Assembly: GCA_964567785.1 (NCBI GenBank)
Contig: CAZMOK010000002.1
Location: forward strand, 30,070 to 94,069
Origin: CAZMOK01 sp964567785
Lineage (GTDB): Bacteria; Bacteroidota; Bacteroidia; Bacteroidales; JAGOPY01
Length of the DNA stretch: 64,000 nt
Reading direction: 5' to 3'
In this document: positions 35,310 to 43,005 of the stretch, piece after piece
Position numbering within the stretch: position 1 is the stretch's first letter
Layout: each line of letters begins with the position of its first letter
Position numbers and translations under genes: made by a program
Notes under the pieces: model-generated
Database searches by the model: none
What the model was told of the DNA's origin: nothing
Seen by the model: the letters and a program-made list of their open reading frames with translations, nothing else

Positions 35310-35317
35310 TATTTTTG
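35310..35317 (+). promoter_or_regulatory. Candidate -7 element for ung
   Basis: TATTTTTG, a full match, 9 bp before the ATG at 35327, giving a very short leader. It overlaps the TTG at 35315, ruling that out as a start. Confidence 0.4.
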
Positions 35318-35326
35318 GTTTTGCAA

Positions 35327-36007
35327 ATGGGTAAAAACAACCTTCAAATCGAGCAACGCTGGAAAGAGGTGCTGGAGGACGAATTCAATTCTCCCTACTT
35401 CCAGGAGCTTAAAGATTTCCTGAAAGGGGAGAAAAAGAATCATGTGGTCTATCCACCGGGGGCGAAAATATTCAATGCATTCAACTTTACGCCTTTCAAT
35501 CGCGTTAAAGCAGTAATCATAGGGCAGGACCCCTATCACGGCGACGGCCAGGCTCATGGCCTTTGTTTTTCTGTCCCCGAAGGTATAGCGAAGCCACCCT
35601 CACTGGTAAACATCTTCAAGGAGCTGAACGATGACCTTGGATTTGCCATACCTGGATCCGGAAATCTTGAAAAGTGGGCCTTACAGGGAGTGATGCTGCT
35701 GAATGCAACCCTTACTGTGAGGGCGCATGAGCCGGGATCCCACCAAAACAAGGGATGGGAAAAATTTACCGATGCTGCCATATCAACCTTGTCGGAACAA
35801 AGAGAGAACCTGGTATTCCTGCTCTGGGGGGCATTTGCCCAAAAGAAGGCTGAACTTATCGATCCTGAAAGGCATCACATTCTAAAAGCTGCCCATCCCT
35901 CCCCTTTCTCTGCATCAAACGGCTTTTTCGGATGCAGGCATTTCTCCAAAACAAATGAGATACTCAGAGACCTGGGTCTTAGGGAAATAGACTGGAAAAT
36001 AGAATAA
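35327..36007 (+). CDS. ung: Uracil-DNA glycosylase, family 1
   Basis: Ung removes uracil from DNA to begin base excision repair. The 226-residue sequence has the catalytic water-activating motif GQDPYHG (residues about 65-71), LLLNATLTVR-like segment LLNATLTVRA, LLWGAFAQKK and the DNA-intercalating HPSPFSA. Length and order match family 1. The ATG at 35327 is chosen over an upstream TTG. The next gene begins 4 bp after its stop. Confidence 0.95.
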   Translation: MGKNNLQIEQRWKEVLEDEFNSPYFQELKDFLKGEKKNHVVYPPGAKIFNAFNFTPFNRVKAVIIGQDPYHGDGQAHGLCFSVPEGIAKPPSLVNIFKELNDDLGFAIPGSGNLEKWALQGVMLLNATLTVRAHEPGSHQNKGWEKFTDAAISTLSEQRENLVFLLWGAFAQKKAELIDPERHHILKAAHPSPFSASNGFFGCRHFSKTNEILRDLGLREIDWKIE

Positions 36008-36011
36008 TCGG

Positions 36012-37802
36012 ATGCTCTTATCGTTGAAGATCAGGTACATTCTTTATAATTTGAAAAAAGCCTTTTCCATATTAATAATTCTCCTGGCTTACGGAATAAT
36101 AGCCAACCAGGCACATGGGCAAAAAAGCAATTCCTTCAAAATAGATCTTATTGATAAGGCCTCGGAGGAAGTATTCGGGAAACTGAAGTATCCCGGAAAA
36201 GTCAGAGATGAAAAAGCTGCCAGAAAAGAGATGCTGGAAATCAGGGAAAAGCTTTTCAATGAAGGATATCTTACAGCAAGTTTCGACACGATTATTTCTG
36301 ATTCTACCGGTTACAGAACAAGGCTTTACATAGGCAAGCCCTATTACTGGGCAAAACTGCTGACCAACCTGTCAGATCGCACTCTTTTAGGCCAGATAGG
36401 CTTCAAAGAGAGATATTTTAACGGCACACCCCTTACAGGGAAAGATATTTCGGCTCTCTTAAAAAGTATTGTAAGGTATTATGAGCAGAATGGATATCCT
36501 TTTGCCTCTGCATCACTCGATTCGGTCACTTTCTCGGGCGACAGCCTTATTGCCGGGCTAGACGTGGAAAAAAATATGCTGATCAGGATGGATACGATCC
36601 AGGTAAAAGGTTCCTCTAAAATAAAAAGCTCATACCTGCACAACTACCTTGATATCAAACCGGGACATCTTTATGATGAAAGCAAGATAGAGAAGATCGG
36701 AAAGAAACTGGATGAACTTCCTTTTGCAAGCGAGATCAGGCCTTTTGAGATAGGTTTCACCGAGGAGAAAGCCATGCCTGTTCTTTACCTTGAAAAGAAG
36801 CAGGCCAGCCAGTTTGATGGTATTATAGGGGTAGCCCCGTCAAGTACCAAAACCGGGAAACTACTGGTAACCGGTGATGTGAAACTGAAACTGGTGAGTA
36901 TCCTGAACCGTGGTGAAGTGCTCGATTTCAACTGGAGGAGCCTTGAAGCCCAGACACAGGACCTTCGCATTAAAGTCACCTATCCCTTTCTCTTCTCTAC
37001 CCCTTTCGGACTCGATTATCGCTTCTGGCTGCTCAAGCAGGATACATCCTTTATAACTCTCAATAACAATATAGGTTTGCAGTACCATTTTGAAACCGGC
37101 CATTACCTGAAAGTCTATTTTGAAGCGATCAATTCATCCTTGCTTTCAACAGCCGGCCTTGAAGAAACAACAGAGTTGCCGGAATATGCCGATATCAGAA
37201 ATTCAAATTATGGGCTCGAATACCAGCTTACCAGGCTTGACTACCTCTGGAACCCGATGAGAGGTGTGAACCTGAATGCTTTTGGTTCGTTCGGGTCTAA
37301 AAAAATAAATGAAAATCCATCATTGAACCCTGAAATTTACGACAGTCTCGACCTCTCTGTAAATGTTTTCAAAGCAGGAGGAAAGATCGACCTTTACATT
37401 CCCCTTTTCAGGGGTTCAACCTTTCTGGTTTCGGGATCCGGAGGTTATATAGAAAGCGATAACCTGTTTACCAATGAACTTTTCAGGATTGGCGGCCTCA
37501 AAACCCTTCGCGGGTTTGATGAGGAATCCATATTTGCTTCCTCTTATACTATTATAAATGCGGAGTTCCGTTACCTCTTCGAAAAGGACTCCTATTTCTC
37601 TCTTTTCTGGAATGGCGGATGGTACGAAAAGATGCTTAATAATGAATTTGTTACTGATACACCCTGGGGATTCGGCGCAGGAGTGAGCTTCCGGACCCAG
37701 GCAGGGGTCTTTTCGGTATTCTACGCGCTCGGTAAACAATTCGATAATCCCCTTGAGTTAAGGGGCGCTAAGCTACACTTTGGCTACACGAGCATATTCT
37801 GA
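36012..37802 (+). CDS. Omp85/BamA-TamA family outer membrane protein
   Basis: A 596-residue protein with a long signal region (about 1-37, ending in AHG-Q), a periplasmic part of about 240 residues likely to hold three POTRA-like domains, and a C-terminal 16-strand barrel. The Omp85 signature is visible as RIGGLKTLRGFDEESIF near residue 490, including the RGF of the lid-lock loop. The end (LHFGYTSIF) has the terminal aromatic residue of outer membrane barrels. It is shorter than BamA (about 800), so it is a TamA-like or accessory member. The gene follows ung by 4 bp. Confidence 0.85.
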   Translation: MLLSLKIRYILYNLKKAFSILIILLAYGIIANQAHGQKSNSFKIDLIDKASEEVFGKLKYPGKVRDEKAARKEMLEIREKLFNEGYLTASFDTIISDSTGYRTRLYIGKPYYWAKLLTNLSDRTLLGQIGFKERYFNGTPLTGKDISALLKSIVRYYEQNGYPFASASLDSVTFSGDSLIAGLDVEKNMLIRMDTIQVKGSSKIKSSYLHNYLDIKPGHLYDESKIEKIGKKLDELPFASEIRPFEIGFTEEKAMPVLYLEKKQASQFDGIIGVAPSSTKTGKLLVTGDVKLKLVSILNRGEVLDFNWRSLEAQTQDLRIKVTYPFLFSTPFGLDYRFWLLKQDTSFITLNNNIGLQYHFETGHYLKVYFEAINSSLLSTAGLEETTELPEYADIRNSNYGLEYQLTRLDYLWNPMRGVNLNAFGSFGSKKINENPSLNPEIYDSLDLSVNVFKAGGKIDLYIPLFRGSTFLVSGSGGYIESDNLFTNELFRIGGLKTLRGFDEESIFASSYTIINAEFRYLFEKDSYFSLFWNGGWYEKMLNNEFVTDTPWGFGAGVSFRTQAGVFSVFYALGKQFDNPLELRGAKLHFGYTSIF

Positions 37803-37836
37803 TCGGGAGAAATAAATATTGTTTTCAGGAATTTCT

Positions 37837-37844
37837 TATTTTCG
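37837..37844 (+). promoter_or_regulatory. Weak -7 candidate for the FadL-like gene
   Basis: TATTTTCG deviates from TAnnTTTG at one position; a TTG lies 15 bp upstream (37819-37821), shorter than the usual 17-21. It sits 23 bp before the ATG at 37868. Confidence 0.3.
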
Positions 37845-37867
37845 CCCCTCTCATCAAAATCATTACT

Positions 37868-39085
37868 ATGAAAAAAATCTTACCATTCATCCTGTTGTGG
37901 ACCCTGTTCTCACAATTTAGTACCTATGCAGGTGGTTACCAGGTACGCCTGCAAGGGCAAAAACAAACAGGGATAGGCCTCATAGGAAGTCCCTTTGCTT
38001 ATGATGCCAGCTCCATATTTTACAATCCCGGCGGACTGGGGCTCATAGATGAAAAATTCAGCTTCAGCGCCGGTGTTAGCGGAATTATGAGCAATGTCAC
38101 TTTCCGGAAAACAGGGACAGATTACCAGGCTGCTACCGACAATCCGATGGGGACCCCTTTCTATGGCTATTTCTCGGCAAAGATAGGGAATGCCATTTCG
38201 CTGGGCGTTGGCGTTTATTCTCCATATGGTAGCTCGGTAAACTGGGAAGAAGGATGGGCCGGAAGGTATCTTATTGAAGAAATATCCCTCCAGGCTATTT
38301 TCATTCAACCCACAGTATCTTACCATATCGGGGAAAAATTTGGTATTGGCGCCGGGTTTATTTATGCCATAGGTAATGTAGACCTCACCAGGAGCCTTTA
38401 TTACAATGAGGATTCTCGGGTTAACCTGAGCGGTGATGCCACCAATATAGGGTTTAATCTGGGTGTGATGTACAGACCTGTGGAAGGTGTTTCAATTGGC
38501 ATTGATTACCGTTCTGAAGTGATCATGGAAGTAAAAGGGGCCGATGCCACTTTTACAATCCCTTCATCTGTTGCCACCCAGATACCCGAACAGAATAAGT
38601 TCAATGCTGAGCTGCCCCTTCCGGCAAATCTCGACTTCGGTGTTGCCATGGATCTGAACGAAGCCTGGACACTTGGTTTTGAACTGAACTGGGTTATGTG
38701 GAGCGCCTACGATTCTCTCAACTTTGAATTTGAACAGGAGGGTGAAATCCTTAATTCCAGTTCTCCGCGTAAATACCGCAATACGATCATACCGAGGATC
38801 GGGGCTGAGTACAGGCTGAATGAAGTTTTCACTTTCAGGGGCGGAGCTTATTATGACCCTTCTCCCGCCGATCCTGATTATTTCACGCCGGAAACAGTGA
38901 CCCTGAATACTGTTGCATTCACTCTTGGTGCGAGCATTTACCCGGTGAAAGGGCTATCCATTGATCTGTCGTTCCTGCAGCTTATTGGTCTTGAAAGTGA
39001 GATGACCTTTACCCCGGACAATTTCGGCGGGACATACCGGACGCTCACCTCGATTCCCGGATTTGGCCTGACCTACCAGTTTTAA
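37868..39085 (+). CDS. FadL/OmpP1/TodX family outer membrane transporter
   Basis: A 405-residue outer membrane barrel that by family transports long-chain fatty acids or other hydrophobic molecules. Features: signal peptide ending near residue 21, an N-terminal hatch segment (GGYQVRLQGQKQTGIGLIGSPFAYDASSIFYNPGGLG) that matches FadL's AxDAST..NPAGL pattern, and a final strand ending in GFGLTYQF. A GDSL-type lipoprotein gene follows after 18 bp, suggesting extracellular lipid breakdown coupled to uptake; this is inference from context. Confidence 0.88.
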   Translation: MKKILPFILLWTLFSQFSTYAGGYQVRLQGQKQTGIGLIGSPFAYDASSIFYNPGGLGLIDEKFSFSAGVSGIMSNVTFRKTGTDYQAATDNPMGTPFYGYFSAKIGNAISLGVGVYSPYGSSVNWEEGWAGRYLIEEISLQAIFIQPTVSYHIGEKFGIGAGFIYAIGNVDLTRSLYYNEDSRVNLSGDATNIGFNLGVMYRPVEGVSIGIDYRSEVIMEVKGADATFTIPSSVATQIPEQNKFNAELPLPANLDFGVAMDLNEAWTLGFELNWVMWSAYDSLNFEFEQEGEILNSSSPRKYRNTIIPRIGAEYRLNEVFTFRGGAYYDPSPADPDYFTPETVTLNTVAFTLGASIYPVKGLSIDLSFLQLIGLESEMTFTPDNFGGTYRTLTSIPGFGLTYQF

Positions 39086-39103
39086 CCACAAAAGAACAGA
39101 AGC

Positions 39104-40444
39104 ATGAAAACAAGATATTACATAGCATTTTTGATACTCCTGGGTTTGTGGTCGTGCAAACCAGAAATTGAAGAATTCACACCCTCAAGCGGAGAGATTG
39201 ACTTTTCAAACTACATTGCTGTGGGCAATTCACTTACCGCCGGATATGCAGATGGCGCTCTTTACAAAAGCGGTCAGGAAAACTCATACCCGAATATACT
39301 GGCCACCCAATTCAAAAAAACAGGTGGCGGTGAGTTCAAACAACCTCTCATGGTGGATGACTATGGTGTAGGTTTCGACGGGGATCAACCTATTCCAAAG
39401 CTGGTTCTGGGCTATGATACAGACTGCCTCGGAAACACTGATCTTGCGCCCGTGAGGGCCGATGTGGAAGTAAACCCCGAGAACCTGCTTCCGATCAACG
39501 ACCAGGGTCCATTCAACAACATCGCGGTACCCGGCCTGAGGGCAGTTGATGCACTTATCCCGGGATACGGGGTTGTTAACCCATACTATGGCCGTTTTAT
39601 GTCAGACGGGCAAAATTCGATCCTGGATGAGATAACCGTTGTTAACGGAACATTCTTCACTCTGTGGCTGGGGCAGAATGACATACTCAGCTATGCCACA
39701 TCAGGAGGGGTGAATCCGATAGTGCCGGTTGAGGATTTTACTGCAGCAATGCAAACGATCATCAACACACTCACAACAAATCCCGACGTTAAAGGGGCTG
39801 TAGCAAACATACCTAACCTCCTTGATGCCCCTTTCTTTAGAACTGTACCATACAATGCCCTTGTATTGCAGGATCCGGCGTCAATCGATCAACTTAACGC
39901 AGCCTATGCACCCCTCAACCAACAGATCAAGCTGGCGGGATCAACTGATACGATAGCTTTTGCGGCAGGCCCGAATCCGCTGGTAGTTGAAGATGCAACG
40001 CTCCCCTGGGGACTCCGGCAGTTAACACCTGAAGACCTTGTACTTTTGACCACGCCTTCCGATTCTATTAAATGCGGAGGATGGGGAAGCATTACACCGG
40101 TACCGGCAAATTTTATACTTGATGCCGCAGAAATACAGGAAGCAGAACAGGCAATCAACGAGTACAACCAGAGTTTGACCGGATTGCTGAACGGGAAGCC
40201 GGTGGCTTTCGTAGACCTGAATTCGAAGCTTAGCGCCGCAGCCGGCGGGGAGCTGGTTTTCGACGGCATAACCCTCACCAATGAGTTTGTGAGCGGAAAC
40301 ATATTCTCGCTCGACGGGCTGCACCTTACACCTGTAGGGTCTGCTGCAGTGGCCTATTTCTTTATAGAGGAGATCAATGCCAGATTCAATGCAAGTGTAC
40401 CAGAGGTAGTTGTTTCTGATTATCCGGCAGTAGCTTATCCTTAA
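39104..40444 (+). CDS. SGNH/GDSL hydrolase lipoprotein
   Basis: A 446-residue lipoprotein (lipobox LGLWSC, Cys at about 18). The catalytic serine block appears as AVGNSLTAGYADG, block III as LWLGQNDIL, and block V as DGLHLTPVGSA, so the Ser-Asp-His set is complete. Such enzymes cleave esters or lipids. It would be attached to the outer membrane and lies directly downstream of the FadL-like transporter, as in many Bacteroidota genomes. Confidence 0.88.
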   Translation: MKTRYYIAFLILLGLWSCKPEIEEFTPSSGEIDFSNYIAVGNSLTAGYADGALYKSGQENSYPNILATQFKKTGGGEFKQPLMVDDYGVGFDGDQPIPKLVLGYDTDCLGNTDLAPVRADVEVNPENLLPINDQGPFNNIAVPGLRAVDALIPGYGVVNPYYGRFMSDGQNSILDEITVVNGTFFTLWLGQNDILSYATSGGVNPIVPVEDFTAAMQTIINTLTTNPDVKGAVANIPNLLDAPFFRTVPYNALVLQDPASIDQLNAAYAPLNQQIKLAGSTDTIAFAAGPNPLVVEDATLPWGLRQLTPEDLVLLTTPSDSIKCGGWGSITPVPANFILDAAEIQEAEQAINEYNQSLTGLLNGKPVAFVDLNSKLSAAAGGELVFDGITLTNEFVSGNIFSLDGLHLTPVGSAAVAYFFIEEINARFNASVPEVVVSDYPAVAYP

Positions 40445-40457
40445 AGTAATTGAAAGT

Positions 40458-41042
40458 ATGCAATTGATCTTTGCCACCAACAATGAACATAAACTAAAGG
40501 AAATAACCGCCCTGCTTGATGAACGGTACAGGATACTGAGCCTCAAAGAGATAGGTATTGTTGAAGATATCCCTGAAAATGAGGATGCCCTTGAAGGGAA
40601 TGCAAGGGCCAAGTCAATGTATGTTTATGAAAGAACCGGCTCCGACTGCTTTGCCGACGACACCGGCCTTGAGATCGATGCCCTCGACGGAAGGCCGGGT
40701 GTTATCTCGGCCAGGTATGCAGGAACGGAAGGCAACTCCGTCAAAAACATAAAGAAAGTCCTTGAAGAGCTGGAAGGAGTAAAGGAACGCTCCGCAAGGT
40801 TCCGGACAGTGATCTCTCTCATATTAAGAGGCAAGGAATACCAGTTTGAAGGTACGGCTAATGGGCGTATAATCGATGAGAAGAGAGGCGATGACGGTTT
40901 CGGTTATGACCCTGTGTTTGTTCCCGACGGTTATGACAAGACTTTTGCAGAGATGCCGCTGGAGCTGAAGAACAAGATCAGTCACAGGGCGAATGCCCTG
41001 AAAAAACTGGTCACTTTTCTGTCGCAGCATCGACCATCATAG
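40458..41042 (+). CDS. rdgB: RdgB/HAM1 family XTP/dITP diphosphatase
   Basis: A 194-residue house-cleaning enzyme that hydrolyses non-canonical purine nucleoside triphosphates (XTP, dITP) to monophosphates. Motifs: FATNNEHKLKEI at the N-terminus, DCFADDTGLEIDAL near 67, GFGYDPVFVPDGYDKTFAEM near 147, and SHRANAL at the end. It overlaps the ddl gene by 32 bp tail to tail. Confidence 0.95.
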   Translation: MQLIFATNNEHKLKEITALLDERYRILSLKEIGIVEDIPENEDALEGNARAKSMYVYERTGSDCFADDTGLEIDALDGRPGVISARYAGTEGNSVKNIKKVLEELEGVKERSARFRTVISLILRGKEYQFEGTANGRIIDEKRGDDGFGYDPVFVPDGYDKTFAEMPLELKNKISHRANALKKLVTFLSQHRPS

Positions 41043-41985
41043 TGAAGAGCCGGGTAAGGGATATGCCGGCCACTTCGGCCTGTTGCGGCACGATGCTGGC
41101 TTCTGATAACCCGGGCACGGTATTCGCCTCGAGAAAAAACATTCCTTTCTCATTGAAAATAAAATCAAACCTCAGAAGTCCCTTACAGTTAAGTTCCCGG
41201 TAAAGCATCTTTGACAGATCCTGGCATTGCCTGGCAGTTTCATCTGAGATCCTTGCCGGGGTGATCTCATCGGCCATGCCCTTATATTTTGCATCGTAGT
41301 CGAAAAAATCAGTCTTACTTACGATCTCCGTGATCGGCAGGGCCAGTATTTCTCCTTTATGCCTGATCACCCCGCAGGTGATCTCGGTACCTTCAATGAA
41401 CTTTTCGACCAATACCTGTGTGTCTTCCTTAAAAGCAAGGTTTATTGCCTCTCCGAGTTGTTCCTCCCTGATCACTTTTGTAATTCCCACACTCGAGCCT
41501 CCGGCATTGGGCTTTACAAAGCAAGGTATACCGATCTCCTTAACGATCTCCTCCAACGGTTCCTCCTCCCCTGCCCTCAGAAGCACTGTGGGGGTTGTTA
41601 TAACGCCCAGCTTATTCACAAAACCATTGCAGAAATATTTGTCGAAGGTCAGGGATGAGGTAGCCAGGTTACATGAGGTATGCGGGATATCCAGCAGTTC
41701 AAGATATCCCTGGATCTTGCCGTCCTCTCCCGGTGTCCCGTGAATGGCGTTGAAGACGCAATCAAATCTGATCTTTTGATTGTTGATCGTGATACTGAAA
41801 TCGTTCCTGTTGACAAGAGATTTTTTTCCTTCGCCGGATTCGCTGTACCATTCGCCCCCCCTTATCATTATGATATAGGGCTCAAAAAGGGACGGGTCGA
41901 GGTATTTCTTTACAACCCCGGCGCTGGCGAGGGAAACTTCGTATTCACCCGAATCACCGCCGGCCAGTATCGCGATCTTCTGCAT
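41011..41985 (-). CDS. ddl: D-alanine--D-alanine ligase
   Basis: Ddl makes the D-Ala-D-Ala dipeptide for peptidoglycan. About 324 residues, ATP-grasp fold. Motifs: GGDSGEYEVSL at the N-terminus, IHGTPGEDG, the ATP-binding KPNAGGSSVGI, EGTEITCGV, and FLEANTVPGLSEASIVPQ. The frame is open to 42018, but the ATG at 41985 (MQKIAILAGGDSGE) gives the conserved start. The final residues overlap the end of rdgB by 32 bp. A 7-bp-stem hairpin precedes the gene. Confidence 0.94.
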   Translation of the reverse strand: MQKIAILAGGDSGEYEVSLASAGVVKKYLDPSLFEPYIIMIRGGEWYSESGEGKKSLVNRNDFSITINNQKIRFDCVFNAIHGTPGEDGKIQGYLELLDIPHTSCNLATSSLTFDKYFCNGFVNKLGVITTPTVLLRAGEEEPLEEIVKEIGIPCFVKPNAGGSSVGITKVIREEQLGEAINLAFKEDTQVLVEKFIEGTEITCGVIRHKGEILALPITEIVSKTDFFDYDAKYKGMADEITPARISDETARQCQDLSKMLYRELNCKGLLRFDFIFNEKGMFFLEANTVPGLSEASIVPQQAEVAGISLTRLFTMMVDAATEK

Positions 41986-42012
41986 AATAAAAAGTTTGTT
42001 AAAACATGTTCG

Positions 42013-42031
42013 ATGCACCTGCCCGGTGCAT
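42013..42031 (-). repeat. Perfect 7-bp inverted repeat upstream of ddl
   Basis: ATGCACC (42013-42019) and GGTGCAT (42025-42031) are separated by five bases. The repeat lies 28-46 bp upstream of the ddl start codon. There is no T-run, so it is not a terminator; it could be an operator or a leader hairpin. Confidence 0.5.
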
Positions 42032-42138
42032 TTCCAAATATTCCTATCTTTACGCCTTTGAGAACAATAATAACGGCCGATTTAAGTTATTTTTAGCGTG
42101 CAGGTCGGCACAAACCGGTCAGGGTAAAAGTACAAAAA

Positions 42139-43005
42139 ATGAGCTTCTTCAGTTTTCTGCTGAAAAAGAAATTCTACATCCACTTAGGGTATGCCATTAT
42201 TGTAGTGGTAATACTTTTCTTTCTCGTATTGAAATATCTCGATATCTACACGAGACATGGAGAAGCATACATAGTACCCGATTTTTCGGGATCAACCTTA
42301 TTGGAGGTCAAGGACCAGGATTTTGATGAGATCTTCGATTTCATAGTTACTGATTCTGTTTTTGACAATTCACAACTTCCCGGCACTATTGTGCTGCAAA
42401 ACCCTGCTACCGGATCGAAAGTGAAAAAAGGCAGGAATGTTTACATAACCACGGTAGCCATAATGCCGGAAATGACTACCATGCCCGACCTTAAGGACCT
42501 CACTCTGAGGCAGGCCCTGACCATGCTGAGATCGGAAGGGCTGGACATAAGGACTCTTATTTTTGAGCCCTATCTTGCCGAAGATGCCGTTATTGGTCAA
42601 TATTTCAATGAAGATACACTTAAAGCAGGCACTGAAATAGAAAAAGGATCTGAAATAGACCTGGTGCTTGGCCGCGGAAAGAATTTACCGGTGCCCCTGC
42701 CCTTCCTTATCGGGCTTGACCGGAATACCGCATCGGAGCGCATCCTTCTTTCATCGTTCAATGTGGGCAGGGAATACTTCATGGATGAAGAGAACGGAGG
42801 TACAATGAGGGTTTACAGGCAGGAACCCGAATGGGATGATGAAGGCAAATACTACAGGGGGGATTACTTAAACGTATGGTACCGGTCAGATAAATTCTTT
42901 GATTTTGATTCACTCATCATGACCATGATCCCCGACACTGCTGCTATGGATACGCTTCAAAAGGAACTGCCTGCAGAATTAAAAGAAATACCTGAGGAAT
43001 TTTAA
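42139..43005 (+). CDS. PASTA domain membrane protein
   Basis: A 288-residue protein with a short cytoplasmic N-terminus, one membrane helix (LGYAIIVVVILFFLVLKYL, about 17-35) and three PASTA-like domains (VPDFSGSTLLEVKD, MPDLKDLTLRQALTMLRSEGLD, VPLPFLIGLDRNTASERIL). PASTA domains bind muropeptides or beta-lactams and occur in Ser/Thr kinases and penicillin-binding proteins; here no enzyme domain is attached. Divergent from ddl, it suggests a shared cell wall theme. Its TAA overlaps the next ATG by one base. Confidence 0.88.
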   Translation: MSFFSFLLKKKFYIHLGYAIIVVVILFFLVLKYLDIYTRHGEAYIVPDFSGSTLLEVKDQDFDEIFDFIVTDSVFDNSQLPGTIVLQNPATGSKVKKGRNVYITTVAIMPEMTTMPDLKDLTLRQALTMLRSEGLDIRTLIFEPYLAEDAVIGQYFNEDTLKAGTEIEKGSEIDLVLGRGKNLPVPLPFLIGLDRNTASERILLSSFNVGREYFMDEENGGTMRVYRQEPEWDDEGKYYRGDYLNVWYRSDKFFDFDSLIMTMIPDTAAMDTLQKELPAELKEIPEEF

